From PALSA-612 sp963791225 (lineage in GTDB: Bacteria > Actinomycetota > Thermoleophilia > Gaiellales > Gaiellaceae), in contig CAWBRV010000003.1 of the NCBI GenBank assembly GCA_963791225.1, positions 682,001-746,000 on the forward strand: DNA of 64,000 nucleotides. The letters are read 5' to 3'. Every line of letters begins with the position of its first letter. Position 1 is the first letter of the stretch. Positions 49,761-58,340 of this stretch are shown one piece after another. Made by a program: the position numbers and the translations under genes. A model generated the notes under the pieces. It was not told the DNA's origin. It did no database searches and saw only the letters and a list, made by a program, of their open reading frames with translations.

Positions 49761-50665
49761 GCCAGCGCTACCTGCCGCCCGTGCTGCTCCTGGCCGCGAT
49801 CTGGGGGGCGTCCTACCTGTTCATCAAGGTCGGCGTACGTGACTTCCAGCCGGCGACGCTGATGTCGCTCCGACTCGTGATCGCGTTCGTGCCGCTGTTC
49901 GTCTTCGTCGCCGTGACCCGCGGCGGCGCGGCGCGGGCGGCGCGCGAGATCGCCTCGGTGTGGAGAGTGGGGCTCGTTCTCGGCCTGCTCAGCGCGGCCG
50001 TGCCGTTCACGCTGGTCGCCTTCGGTGAGAAGCACATCGACTCGGGCGTGGCCGGCGTCGCGCAGGCGAGCCTGCCCGTGTTCACGGCGCTGCTCGCGTT
50101 CAAGCTCAAGCCGAGCGAGCGGGCGACCGGCCAGCGCGTCGCGGGGATCGCACTCGGCCTCGTCGGCGTCGGGGTGCTGACCGGCATCGACCCCGGCAGC
50201 GGCTGGTGGGCGGTCGTGGGCACGCTCGCCGTCGTGTTCTCCTCGGTGTCGTACGCGGCCGGCGGGCTGTTCGGGCAGACGCAGACGGCGAGCGTTCCAG
50301 GCCCGGTGCTCGCGGCTGCGACGACGTTCTACGGGGCGATCGTCCTGCTGCCGTGGGGCCTCGCCGAGCTTCCGTCGCACCCGCCGGGCTGGAAGTCCGT
50401 CGCGTCGCTCCTCGCGCTCGCGCTGCTCGGGACAGCTTTCGCGCAGCTCCTGCTCTTCCACATGCTGCGCGTGCACGGCGCAGCCAAGCTCGCGCTCGTC
50501 ACCTACCTGATGCCGCCCTTCGCCATCTTCTACGGCGCCACGATCCTCGACGAGCCGGTGCGCTGGTCGGCGCTCGCAGGGCTCGGCCTGATCCTGCTCG
50601 GCGTCGCGCTCGGCTCCGGGACGATGGTGCTGAGGCGCAGGGCGGCCTTGAGGACGGCGCCGTGA
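49757..50665 (+). CDS. EamA-family (DMT) transporter, tandem paralogue
   Basis: 302 residues from GTG 49757, overlapping the previous stop by GTGA. Two EamA repeats: LLLAAIWGASYLFIKVGVRDFQPATLMSLRLVIAF, then VSYAAGGLFGQTQ, ending VTYLMPPFAIFYGATILDEPV and LAGLGLILLGVALGSG. The closing motif is nearly the same as in the upstream gene (VTYL.PP.A.FYGATILDE), showing a recent tandem duplication. The two may form a heterodimer or handle different substrates. Confidence 0.88.
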   Translation: MSQRYLPPVLLLAAIWGASYLFIKVGVRDFQPATLMSLRLVIAFVPLFVFVAVTRGGAARAAREIASVWRVGLVLGLLSAAVPFTLVAFGEKHIDSGVAGVAQASLPVFTALLAFKLKPSERATGQRVAGIALGLVGVGVLTGIDPGSGWWAVVGTLAVVFSSVSYAAGGLFGQTQTASVPGPVLAAATTFYGAIVLLPWGLAELPSHPPGWKSVASLLALALLGTAFAQLLLFHMLRVHGAAKLALVTYLMPPFAIFYGATILDEPVRWSALAGLGLILLGVALGSGTMVLRRRAALRTAP

Positions 50666-51192
50666 TCGAGGGCGCCGGCGTCAGGGTGCGCCGAGCCGAG
50701 TGGGAGGACGTCGACTTCCTCGTCGACCTGCTCGGAAACGAGGACGTGGAGCCGTTCCTGTCGGTCGCGTCGGCGCGGGATCGCGCAGACCTGCTCGACG
50801 AGATCGACCGCTCGCTCGCCGAGCCCGAGGAATTCGGACGCTTCGTCATCGAAGCCGGCGAGGACGGCGAATGGCAGAAGGCGGGCGCGGTTGGCTTCGA
50901 GGTACGCAACCGGCGGAGCCGGATCGCCTTCCTGCAGCGCCTCGCCGTGCACCCGGAGTACCGCGGCCGACGGATCGGCGACGAGGCCGCGCGCCTGCTC
51001 CAGCGGCACCTGATCTTCGACCTCGGCTACCACCGGCTCGAGCTCGAGATCTACGGATTCAACGAGCGCGCGATCGCGCACGCCGAGCGGTCGGGCTTCG
51101 TCCGCGAGGGCGTGAAGCGCCGGGCCTATCTCCGGGACGGCGAATGGGTCGACGGCGTCCTCTTCGGGCTGACGCGCGAGGACCTGGAGTAG
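50662..51192 (+). CDS. GNAT-family N-acetyltransferase (RimJ/RimL-like)
   Basis: 176 residues from GTG 50662, overlapping the EamA stop by GTGA. GNAT marks: VRVRRAEWEDVDFLVDLLGN, LQRLAVHPEYRGRRIGDEAARLLQRHLIFDLGYHRLELEIYGFNERAIAHAERSGFVREGVKRRAYLRDG, with the acetyl-CoA loop (R-G-x-x-I/G) and the late N-x-x-A-I-x-x-x-E-x-x-G-F motif typical of RimJ-like transferases. It may modify the transporter's substrate, or an amino group elsewhere. It is the last of three coupled genes. Confidence 0.88.
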   Translation: MIEGAGVRVRRAEWEDVDFLVDLLGNEDVEPFLSVASARDRADLLDEIDRSLAEPEEFGRFVIEAGEDGEWQKAGAVGFEVRNRRSRIAFLQRLAVHPEYRGRRIGDEAARLLQRHLIFDLGYHRLELEIYGFNERAIAHAERSGFVREGVKRRAYLRDGEWVDGVLFGLTREDLE

Positions 51193-51222
51193 TAGCCGCC
51201 ACGACTTGTACCGTCCAGAGCC

Positions 51223-51588
51223 ATGGCCGAGCAGCCGTTCGACGAGGCGCGTGACGCGACGCGCCGTACGCGGCTCGCAAACGAGCGCACCTACCTCGCG
51301 TGGTGGCGCACCGGGCTGACCGCGCTCGCCGTCAGCTTCGCAGCCGGCCGGCTCCTGCCGGAGCTCTCGAAGGGATCGACGACGTGGCCGTACGAGGTGA
51401 TCGGGGTCGCCTTCGCCGTCGTCGGGGTCGGCTTCATCGTGCAGGGCTACGTGCGGCAGAAGCAGATCGACGAGGCACTCGACCGCGGGGACTACGCGCC
51501 GCTCGAGCACCGGGCTGCCCTCGTCTTCGCGCTCGCGGGCGCGGTACTCGGCGTCGCGACGCTCGTGCTCGTCCTCGCGCATCCCTAG
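51223..51588 (+). CDS. DUF202 (YidH-like) membrane protein
   Basis: 121 residues from ATG 51223. An N-terminal RLANERTYLAWWRTGLTALAVSFAAGRLLPEL is the DUF202 signature (N-E-R-T-x-L-A-W-x-R-T). Three TM segments follow (about 27-48, 60-80, 100-119). Proteins of this family are inner-membrane and of unknown role; they have been tied to vacuolar transporter chaperone-like folds. That is notable here because polyphosphate genes follow, but a functional link is inference. Confidence 0.85.
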   Translation: MAEQPFDEARDATRRTRLANERTYLAWWRTGLTALAVSFAAGRLLPELSKGSTTWPYEVIGVAFAVVGVGFIVQGYVRQKQIDEALDRGDYAPLEHRAALVFALAGAVLGVATLVLVLAHP

Positions 51589-51698
51589 CGTTTTGCGGTC
51601 GAGCCGTCCGGGAACCGGCGCGGGCAGGCGATGTCTTCACCTGTTCACCAGTTCGTAGCCACCTGTCAGCCGGGCCGGCTGATTGGATCGGAGGTGCG

Positions 51699-52586
51699 AT
51701 GAACGTCGGAATCATCGACGTCGGGTCGAACACGATCCGGCTCCTCCTCGCCTCGGTCCACGGGGCAGAGCTTCGCGTGCTCGAACAGCGCACCGCCTGG
51801 ATCCGCCTCGGCGCCGAAATCTCCGCCGACGGCGCGATCTCAGAGGCTCGGCTCGACGCGGCTGCGACGGCGGTAGCGGAGTTCGCGACCGAGGCCCGGC
51901 GCCGCGGGTGCATGCGCCTGGAGACGCTCGTCGCCTCCCCGGGCCGGCAGGCCGAGAACGGGAGTGAGCTCCTCCGCCGCCTCGAGGCCGCCGCCCAGGC
52001 CGACGTGCGCGTCCTGCGGCGCGACGAGGAGGCCCGCCTCGCCTACGAAGGCGCCGTCGCCGCCGCGCGGGTCGAGTCGGACACCGTCGCCGTCTGTGAC
52101 GTCGGCGGCGGCTCGACCCAGCTCGCGGTCGGCATCCCGGGCAACGGGCCGACCTGGCTCCGGTCAGTGGACATCGGCTCGCTGCGGTTGACGACACAGG
52201 CGTTCGAGCACGATCCGCCCGGCAAGAAGGCTGTCTCCGCGGCACGCAGGCTCGTCCGGGAGCAATTCGACGGGCTCGTCCTCCCGCTGCCGAAGGAGGC
52301 TCTCGTCGTCGGTGGCAGCGCGCGCGGACTGCGACGCCTGCTCGGGACGCGGACGCTCGGAGCCGGCGAGCTCGACGAGGCGGTGCGCCAGCTGCGCCGG
52401 CGGCCGTCGGTCGAGGTCGCCGCCGAGCACGACATCGACCCGGAGCGGGCGCGCACGCTGCTCGGGGGCGCGCTGATCCTCGCCGAGGTGCGCCACCGGC
52501 TTGCGATCCCGCTCGTCGTCGGCCGCGGCGGCGTCCGCGAAGGCGCGGCGCTCGAGCTCGCTGCGCAGCAGCTGTCGGCTGCCTAG
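51699..52586 (+). CDS. Exopolyphosphatase / Ppx-GppA family phosphatase
   Basis: 295 residues from ATG 51699, with GGAGGTGCG upstream. It starts MNVGIIDVGSNTIRLLLASV (phosphate-1 motif) and has DVGGGSTQLAVGIPG (phosphate-2), VGGSARGLRRLLG (adenosine-like motif), and a C-terminal EGAALELAAQQ. It is the short form of the acetate-kinase/actin-like phosphatase, cleaving polyphosphate or pppGpp. The downstream Ppk1 makes polyphosphate, so the two balance the pool. The C-terminal HD-like domain of longer GppA is missing. Confidence 0.88.
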   Translation: MNVGIIDVGSNTIRLLLASVHGAELRVLEQRTAWIRLGAEISADGAISEARLDAAATAVAEFATEARRRGCMRLETLVASPGRQAENGSELLRRLEAAAQADVRVLRRDEEARLAYEGAVAAARVESDTVAVCDVGGGSTQLAVGIPGNGPTWLRSVDIGSLRLTTQAFEHDPPGKKAVSAARRLVREQFDGLVLPLPKEALVVGGSARGLRRLLGTRTLGAGELDEAVRQLRRRPSVEVAAEHDIDPERARTLLGGALILAEVRHRLAIPLVVGRGGVREGAALELAAQQLSAA

Positions 52587-52598
52587 GAGTTCCGTCCG

Positions 52599-52802
52599 TC
52601 AGGCCGGGATCACGCGCCGGCGCAGCCGTTCCAGCATGAGCCGCTGATAGCGGTCCCAGCGCAGACGACCGGGGGCATACGCGGCGATCGTCAGCTCGAC
52701 CTCGAGCTCGTCGTCCGACATCGCCTCGAGCCGATTCTGGTCCAGTGCAGGACGTTTCTGCGGCTCGCCGTGCGAATGGTCGGCCGTGCCGGTCACGGAC
52801 AC
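52599..52802 (-). CDS. Small acidic/basic hypothetical protein
   Basis: 67 residues on the minus strand between Ppx/GppA and Ppk1. The central part (LEAMSDDELEVELTIAAYAPGRLRWDRYQRLMLERLRRR) looks like two helices. ATG within LEAMSD could be the true start, giving about 40 residues. No family is recognised and no good Shine-Dalgarno is seen. Placement on the strand opposite to both flanking genes lowers confidence. It may be a conserved small protein of the polyphosphate cluster, or spurious. Confidence 0.45.
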   Translation of the reverse strand: MSVTGTADHSHGEPQKRPALDQNRLEAMSDDELEVELTIAAYAPGRLRWDRYQRLMLERLRRRVIPA

Positions 52803-52926
52803 GGAACCCTACGCCCATCTCGTGCCTACGATGAGACGGAATGGTGAACATCCGGCTTCGATGTGGTGACCGAGAACGTCCCTCGTCCGAGTCGGCGCAG
52901 GACTGAGACAATCAGGACGGAGCCAC

Positions 52927-55008
52927 GTGGCCAGAGCAGAAGCCCCCCGCGAGATCGAGACGCCGGCCGAGATCGAGCCGGTGTTCCTGAACCGCGAGCT
53001 CTCGCGGCTCGACTTCTACGAACGCGTGCTGCTGCTCGCGGCCGACGAATCGCAGCCTCTGCTCGAGCGGGTCAACTTCCTCGCCTTCTTCGGCGGATTC
53101 CTCGACGAGTTCTTCCAGATCCGCGTGTCGGGGCTGAAGGAGCAGGCGGCGGCCGGCTTGCCCACTACGTCGCCAGACGGGCTGAGCCCGCGCGAGCAGC
53201 TCGACGCGATCCGCGCCCGCGTCCAGGAGCTGTCCACCCGCGCGGGCCGGATCTTCGAGACCATGCGTGACAAGCTCGGCTCGGCTGGTGTCCGCATCGT
53301 CGGCTGGGACGAGCTCAAGTCGACGCAGCGCGAGGAGCTGCGCGAGATGTTCGAGAACCGCATCTTCCCGGTGCTGACGCCGCTCGCCGTCGACCCAGCG
53401 CATCCGTTCCCGTACATCTCCAACCTGTCGCTGAACCTGGCGGTGATCGCGCGCGACCCGCTCACGCGCGAGCCGCGCTTTGCGCGCGTGAAGGTTCCGC
53501 CGCTCCTGCCGCGCTTCCTCAAGGTGTCGGGCGGCCGGCGCTTCGTCCCGATCGAGCAGGTGATCGCGGCACACCTCGACCTGCTCTTCCCGGGCATGAA
53601 GATCGAGTCGTTCCACGTCTTCCGCGTCACACGCGACGCCGACATCGAGATCGAGGTCGACGAGGCCGAGGACCTGCTCTCGGCTCTGCGCACCGAGCTC
53701 CTGCGCCGCCGCCGTTCTCCCGAGGCCGTTCGCCTGGAGATCAACCCGACGATGCCGAAGGAGCTGCGCGCGCTGCTCCAGCGCGAGCTCGACCTGAAGA
53801 GCTCCGAGGTCTACATCTCCGACGGCCTGCTCGACCTCGGCGACCTCCGCGCCCTGACCGAGCTGCGGCGGCCGTCGCTGAAGTCGAAGTCGTGGATCGG
53901 CGTCACCCAGCCGCGCCTCGCGGCGCTCAAGGGCATCCGGCCGGACATCTTCGAGGTGCTCCGGGCCGGCGACGTGCTCGTCCAGCATCCGTACGACTCG
54001 TTCTCGACCTCGGTCGAGGAGTTCGTGCGGCAGGCGGCGGACGACCGGGACGTGCTCGCGATCAAGCAGACGCTGTACCGCACGTCCGACGAGGAGAGCC
54101 CGATCGTCCAGTCGCTCGTCCACGCCGCCGAAGCGGGCAAGCAGGTCGTCGCGCTCGTCGAGCTGCAGGCCCGCGGCGACGAAGAGGCGAACATCGGCTG
54201 GGCCGGCCGCCTCGAGCAGGCCGGCGTCCACGTCGTCTACGGCGTCGTCGGCTTGAAGACGCACGCCAAGACGGTGCTCGTCGTCAGGGCCGAGGCAGGC
54301 CTCATCCGCCGCTACTGCCACGTCGGGACGGGCAACTACAACCCGGTGACGGCCCGCGTGTACGAGGACTGCGGGCTGCTCTCGTCCGACCCCGAGCTGA
54401 CCGCCGACGTCGCCGATCTCTTCAACTACCTGACCGGCTACTCCAACCAGCGCAGCTACAGGAAGGTGCTCGTCGCGCCCGGTGGGCTCCGCAAGGCGCT
54501 GCTCGACCTGATCCACGAGGAGACCGAGGCGGGCTCCGACGGCCGGATCGTCTTCAAGGTGAACAACCTGATCGACCCGGCTCTGATCGAGGCGCTCTAC
54601 GACGCCTCCCGTGCCGGCGTGCCCATCGACCTGATCGTGCGGTCGATGTGCTGCCTGCAGCCCGGCGTGAAGGGTCTGTCGGAAACGGTGCGCGTCCGCT
54701 CGATCGTCGGACGCTACCTCGAGCACTCGCGCATCTTCCGCTTCGGCTCGACGGAGCGCGGCTCGCGCTACTACATCGGCTCCGCGGACCTCATGCAGCG
54801 GAACCTCGACCGCCGCGTGGAGTGCGTCGCGCCGGTCAGCGATCCTGGGCTCGCCTCTCGCCTCGACGAGATCCTCGCGGTGTCGCTCGCCGACGACGTC
54901 CTCGCCTGGGAGCTGGGGCCGACCGGCTGGCAGAAGGTGCCGACGGTCGTCGGGCTCGACAGCCAGCTCAGGTTCGAGGAGCTGGCGCTCGAACGCGCCG
55001 CGCTGTGA
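52927..55008 (+). CDS. ppk: Polyphosphate kinase 1
   Basis: 693 residues. PPK1 has four domains. The N-terminal part has SRLDFYERVLLLAADESQPLLERVNFLAFFGGFLDEFFQIRV; the head domain has HPFPYISNLSLNLAV; the C1/C2 phospholipase-D-like domains have VLVQHPYDSFS, IKQTLYRTSDEESPIVQSLVHAAEAGKQVVALVELQARGDEE, GLKTHAKTVLVVR with the phospho-His (about residue 446) and IVGRYLEHSRIFRFGS with the second His (about residue 600). It makes polyphosphate from ATP. The start at GTG 52927 is the first of the conserved frame. The next gene begins 4 bp before its stop. Confidence 0.95.
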   Translation: MARAEAPREIETPAEIEPVFLNRELSRLDFYERVLLLAADESQPLLERVNFLAFFGGFLDEFFQIRVSGLKEQAAAGLPTTSPDGLSPREQLDAIRARVQELSTRAGRIFETMRDKLGSAGVRIVGWDELKSTQREELREMFENRIFPVLTPLAVDPAHPFPYISNLSLNLAVIARDPLTREPRFARVKVPPLLPRFLKVSGGRRFVPIEQVIAAHLDLLFPGMKIESFHVFRVTRDADIEIEVDEAEDLLSALRTELLRRRRSPEAVRLEINPTMPKELRALLQRELDLKSSEVYISDGLLDLGDLRALTELRRPSLKSKSWIGVTQPRLAALKGIRPDIFEVLRAGDVLVQHPYDSFSTSVEEFVRQAADDRDVLAIKQTLYRTSDEESPIVQSLVHAAEAGKQVVALVELQARGDEEANIGWAGRLEQAGVHVVYGVVGLKTHAKTVLVVRAEAGLIRRYCHVGTGNYNPVTARVYEDCGLLSSDPELTADVADLFNYLTGYSNQRSYRKVLVAPGGLRKALLDLIHEETEAGSDGRIVFKVNNLIDPALIEALYDASRAGVPIDLIVRSMCCLQPGVKGLSETVRVRSIVGRYLEHSRIFRFGSTERGSRYYIGSADLMQRNLDRRVECVAPVSDPGLASRLDEILAVSLADDVLAWELGPTGWQKVPTVVGLDSQLRFEELALERAAL

Positions 55009-56507
55009 AGGTCTCGCGCGAGCGCGAGCTGAAGCTCTCCGTACCGGCCGGCTTCCGCGTGCCGAGCCTCGAGCTCGTCGACGGGCTCGTCGCGACACCT
55101 CGGGGCAGGCGGCGCCTGCTCGCGACGTATCTCGACACCGACGACCTCCGGCTCGCGCGCTTCGGCGTGACGCTCCGCCACCGAAGCCCCGAGGGCTGGA
55201 CGCTGAAGCTCCCGGCCGGAGCGGACGGCGAGGTCGTGGTTCGGGACGAGCTCGTCTTCGGAGGCAGTGTCCGCCGGCCGCCCGAGCAGGCGATCGACCT
55301 CGTGCAGGCGTACGCCCGCGGGCAGCCGGTCGAGCCCCGCGCTCGTCTGCGGACGCTGCGGACAGTCGTCGAGCTCACGGACGGGGAGGGGACCAGGATC
55401 GGCGAGCTGGTCGACGACCGGGTCTCGTCGCTCGACGAGGAACGCCATGTGCAGTCGACGTTCCGCGAGCTCGAGCTCGAGCTCGAGCTGGCCGAGGGCG
55501 CTCCGAGACGGCTCGTGAAGCGGCTGGTGCGACTCCTCGAAAGCGCCGGCGCGGAGCGGGCCGAGCAGATGCCGAAGCTCGTCCGCGCGCTCGGCGCTCC
55601 CGCCCAGGCTCCGCCCGACGTCGCGGCGGTCGAGCTCGACGCGGACTCGACCGCGGGCGACGTCGTGCGGGGCGCGCTCGCGACTGCCGTCGCCCGGCTG
55701 ATCCACCACGACCCGCTCGTCCGGCTGGACGCACACCTCGAGGGCGTCCACAAGGCGCGCGTGGCCACGCGGACGCTGCGCTCCGACCTGCGGACGTTCG
55801 AGCCCCTCCTCGACCCGGCCTGGAGCAAGACGCTGAGGAGCGAGCTCGGCTGGCTCGCGGCGCTGCTCGGTCGCGTCCGTGACACGGACGTTCTGCTGGC
55901 AGGCCTCGAGGAGCGCGCCGGAACGCTCGCGGCCGCGGAGGCCAAGGCGGCCGCGCGTGTGCTCGACACGCTCCGCGCAGAGCGTGCCGAGGCGCTTGCC
56001 GAGCTGCTCGCGGCGCTCCGCGGCGAGCGGTACGTCGAGCTGCTCGACCGCCTTGTCGCGGCGGCTTCGTCGCCGGCGCTGACCGCCGAGGCGGCAGGTC
56101 CGGCGAGCGAGCTCGTCCCGCCGCTGGTACGCCAACCGTGGCGCGCGCTCGAGCGGACGGTCGAGGTGCTCGGCAAGCGCCCGGACGACGCGGCGCTCCA
56201 CGACGTGCGCATCCGGGCGAAGCGCTGCCGCTATGCGGCCGAGGCGGCCGCTCCGGTGCTCGGCAAGCGGGCGGGCGCGTTCGCGCGCGCCGCCGCCGAC
56301 CTCCAGCAGGTGCTCGGCGACCTGAACGACGCAGTCGTCGCCGAGAGCTGGCTCCGACGCTTCGCGGCCGCGCGGCGCTCGTCCGCGGCCGTCTTCGCGG
56401 CCGGGGAGCTCGCCGCGCTCGAACGTGGCGCCGCCGACCAGGCGCGTGCGAACTGGCGGCGCGCGTGGAAGGCGCTCGTCGCGGCCCTGCCGCGCTCGCT
56501 CGCGTGA
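55005..56507 (+). CDS. CYTH-CHAD domain protein
   Basis: 500 residues from GTG 55005, overlapping the ppk stop by GTGA. N-terminal CYTH (about 1-200): RERELKLSVP (ExExK), ATYLDTDDLRLARFGVTLRHR, ELELELELAEG. C-terminal CHAD (about 220-500): VHKARVATRTLRSDLRTFEPLLD, RVRDTDVL, LHDVRIRAKRCRYAAEAAAPVLG, DLQQVLGDLNDA, with the positively charged His/Arg/Lys surface that binds polyphosphate. CYTH is a triphosphatase fold; CHAD directs proteins to polyphosphate granules. Coupling to ppk makes this a granule-associated triphosphatase by inference. Confidence 0.92.
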   Translation: MKVSRERELKLSVPAGFRVPSLELVDGLVATPRGRRRLLATYLDTDDLRLARFGVTLRHRSPEGWTLKLPAGADGEVVVRDELVFGGSVRRPPEQAIDLVQAYARGQPVEPRARLRTLRTVVELTDGEGTRIGELVDDRVSSLDEERHVQSTFRELELELELAEGAPRRLVKRLVRLLESAGAERAEQMPKLVRALGAPAQAPPDVAAVELDADSTAGDVVRGALATAVARLIHHDPLVRLDAHLEGVHKARVATRTLRSDLRTFEPLLDPAWSKTLRSELGWLAALLGRVRDTDVLLAGLEERAGTLAAAEAKAAARVLDTLRAERAEALAELLAALRGERYVELLDRLVAAASSPALTAEAAGPASELVPPLVRQPWRALERTVEVLGKRPDDAALHDVRIRAKRCRYAAEAAAPVLGKRAGAFARAAADLQQVLGDLNDAVVAESWLRRFAAARRSSAAVFAAGELAALERGAADQARANWRRAWKALVAALPRSLA

Positions 56508-57376
56508 GCGAGCTCGTGCGCGCCGCGGGCGGGATCGTCCTGCGGCACGGCGAGCACGGGCTCGAGGTGCTGCTCGTCCACAGGCCCGCGTACGAGGACT
56601 GGTCGCTTCCGAAGGGGAAGCTCGAGCCGGGCGAGCCCGAGCGCGAGGCGGCGTTGCGGGAGGTCGAGGAGGAGACGGGCCTACGCTGCCTGCTCGGCCG
56701 CGAGGTCGGCACGACCGAGTACGTCGACTCGCGCCGTCGGCCGAAGCAGGTGCGCTACTGGACGATGGCGGCGCCGGACGGCGAGCCCGCGGCCGCGAAC
56801 GAGGTCGACGACGTGTGGTGGGCGAGCCCCGCCGAGGCGGCCGAGCGGCTCGACTACGCGCACGACCGTGCCCTCCTCGACGGGCTCGGCGACGCCGGCG
56901 GCAGGGAGCGCGAGCTCGTCTATCTCGTTCGGCACGGGAAGGCGGGCAGCCGGGAGAAGTGGCACGACCCCGACGAGCTGCGGCCGCTGACAGCGGCCGG
57001 CAGACGGCAGGCCGAGGGGCTTGCGGCGCAGCTTGCGACCGAGCCGCTCGCGGCGCTCGTCTCCAGCCACTACCTCCGCTGCGTCCAGACGCTCGAGCCG
57101 CTCGGCTCGGCGCTCGGCCTGCCCGTGCAGGAGCACGATGCGCTGGCCGAGGGAGCCTCCCAGGCCGGGGCGCTGCAGCTCGTCCGCGCGGTCTCCGCGC
57201 TCGGCCCGGTCGCGCTCTCGACCCACGGCGACGTGCACGAGCTCGTCGTCCATTCTCTTGCCGCCGAAGGGGTGCCGCTCGAGGGACCGCTGAAGTTCAC
57301 CAAGGGCTCGACGTGGGTGCTGGAAGTGCTGCGCGGCGACATCGTGGCCGGACGTTTCCTCCCTCCGCCCGCTTGA
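56504..57376 (+). CDS. Nudix-histidine phosphatase fusion (MutT1-like)
   Basis: 290 residues from GTG 56504, overlapping the CYTH-CHAD stop. The N-terminal Nudix domain has SLPKGKLEPGEPEREAALREVEEETGL (GX5EX7REUXEEXGU). The C-terminal SixA-type histidine phosphatase domain has LVYLVRHGKAGSREKW (RHG), SSHYLRCVQTLEPLG and ALSTHGDVHE (second His). This fusion is the actinobacterial MutT1 type, which hydrolyses 8-oxo-dGTP and diadenosine polyphosphates. In this cluster it may help to clean up nucleotide by-products. Coupling to the polyphosphate genes supports a shared role. Confidence 0.92.
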   Translation: MSELVRAAGGIVLRHGEHGLEVLLVHRPAYEDWSLPKGKLEPGEPEREAALREVEEETGLRCLLGREVGTTEYVDSRRRPKQVRYWTMAAPDGEPAAANEVDDVWWASPAEAAERLDYAHDRALLDGLGDAGGRERELVYLVRHGKAGSREKWHDPDELRPLTAAGRRQAEGLAAQLATEPLAALVSSHYLRCVQTLEPLGSALGLPVQEHDALAEGASQAGALQLVRAVSALGPVALSTHGDVHELVVHSLAAEGVPLEGPLKFTKGSTWVLEVLRGDIVAGRFLPPPA

Positions 57377-57431
57377 GCGGCCGAGCGGTCGGGTTTACGC
57401 TCCCCCGGACGACCGACCAGGAGGTACCGCG

Positions 57432-58340
57432 ATGCCGGCCCACGAGATCAGGCTCCTGCCGCTGATCGAGATCGAGCTCGAATCGAGCTTCCTCGTACTC
57501 GCCCGCAACATGGGGATCCGCACCCGCGTCCCGACCTGGGGCGTGCTCATCCTCGGCAATCCGGTCGGCCCGATCCTGGTCGACACGGGCGCCAGCGAGC
57601 CGGCGATCATGGAGCGCCTGCACATGACCGGCTACATCGGCGAAGGGCAGGGACTCGATGCCGGCCTGGCCGAGAACGGCCTCGACCGTTCGGACATCCG
57701 CTACATCCTCCACACCCACACCCATATCGACCACGCCGGCCAGGACGCGGGCTTCCCGATGACGACGCCCGTCGTGATGAACCGCCGCGAGCTCGAGTTC
57801 TCGGCCTCGGGAATCATGGGCGGCCAGTATCCGGCGGAGTACGTCAAGCACCACATCGACCGGTTGCACACGCCGGGCGCGCTACGCCTGCTCGACCTCG
57901 AGCTCTCCGGGCCGGACGAGATCTTCCCCGGCATCGTCTGCGAGGCAGCCGGCGGACACACCGACGGCTCGATGAACATCATCGTCTCGCTCGCCGACGA
58001 CGAGAGAGCCTGCATCTGCGGCGACGTCATCTACGACGTGCACAACCAGATCGTCGACCCGATCTACCAGGTGCTCGACTACGAGCCTCAGTCGACCGGG
58101 AACCAGTCGACGTCGAAGCGGCAGGAGCGCGCGGCGATCAAGCGGGCGCTCAACTCCGGCGACTACGTGATCCCGATCCACGACTTCCCGGCCCGCATCG
58201 AGCACGGCCGTGTCCGGTCGCGGCTCGAGCACTCGGTGCCGGGCCCGGAGCAGCCGGTCGAGCACCGGACGGTCGGCGAGACGGGCGAGATGGGACTCGG
58301 ACGAGGGGAGCCGGTGCTGCCGCTGGCGGCTGCGACCTAG
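57432..58340 (+). CDS. MBL-fold lactonase-like metallohydrolase
   Basis: 302 residues from ATG 57432 (GGAGGT upstream). Marks: ILHTHTHIDHAGQDAGFP (HxHxDH), a later His in AAGGHTDGSMNIIVS, Asp in CICGDVIYDVHNQ, and IPIHDFPARIEHG. This pattern is that of N-acyl homoserine lactonases of the AttM/AiiA type, which open lactones with two zinc ions. Whether the true substrate is a lactone is unknown. The protein is cytoplasmic. It stands behind the polyphosphate cluster by 55 bp and converges with the VWA gene. Confidence 0.85.
   Translation: MPAHEIRLLPLIEIELESSFLVLARNMGIRTRVPTWGVLILGNPVGPILVDTGASEPAIMERLHMTGYIGEGQGLDAGLAENGLDRSDIRYILHTHTHIDHAGQDAGFPMTTPVVMNRRELEFSASGIMGGQYPAEYVKHHIDRLHTPGALRLLDLELSGPDEIFPGIVCEAAGGHTDGSMNIIVSLADDERACICGDVIYDVHNQIVDPIYQVLDYEPQSTGNQSTSKRQERAAIKRALNSGDYVIPIHDFPARIEHGRVRSRLEHSVPGPEQPVEHRTVGETGEMGLGRGEPVLPLAAAT

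Noticed and set aside
52912..55098. 728-codon minus-strand frame opposite ppk
   Set aside because: Composition is typical of an antisense shadow; ppk has complete motifs on the other strand.
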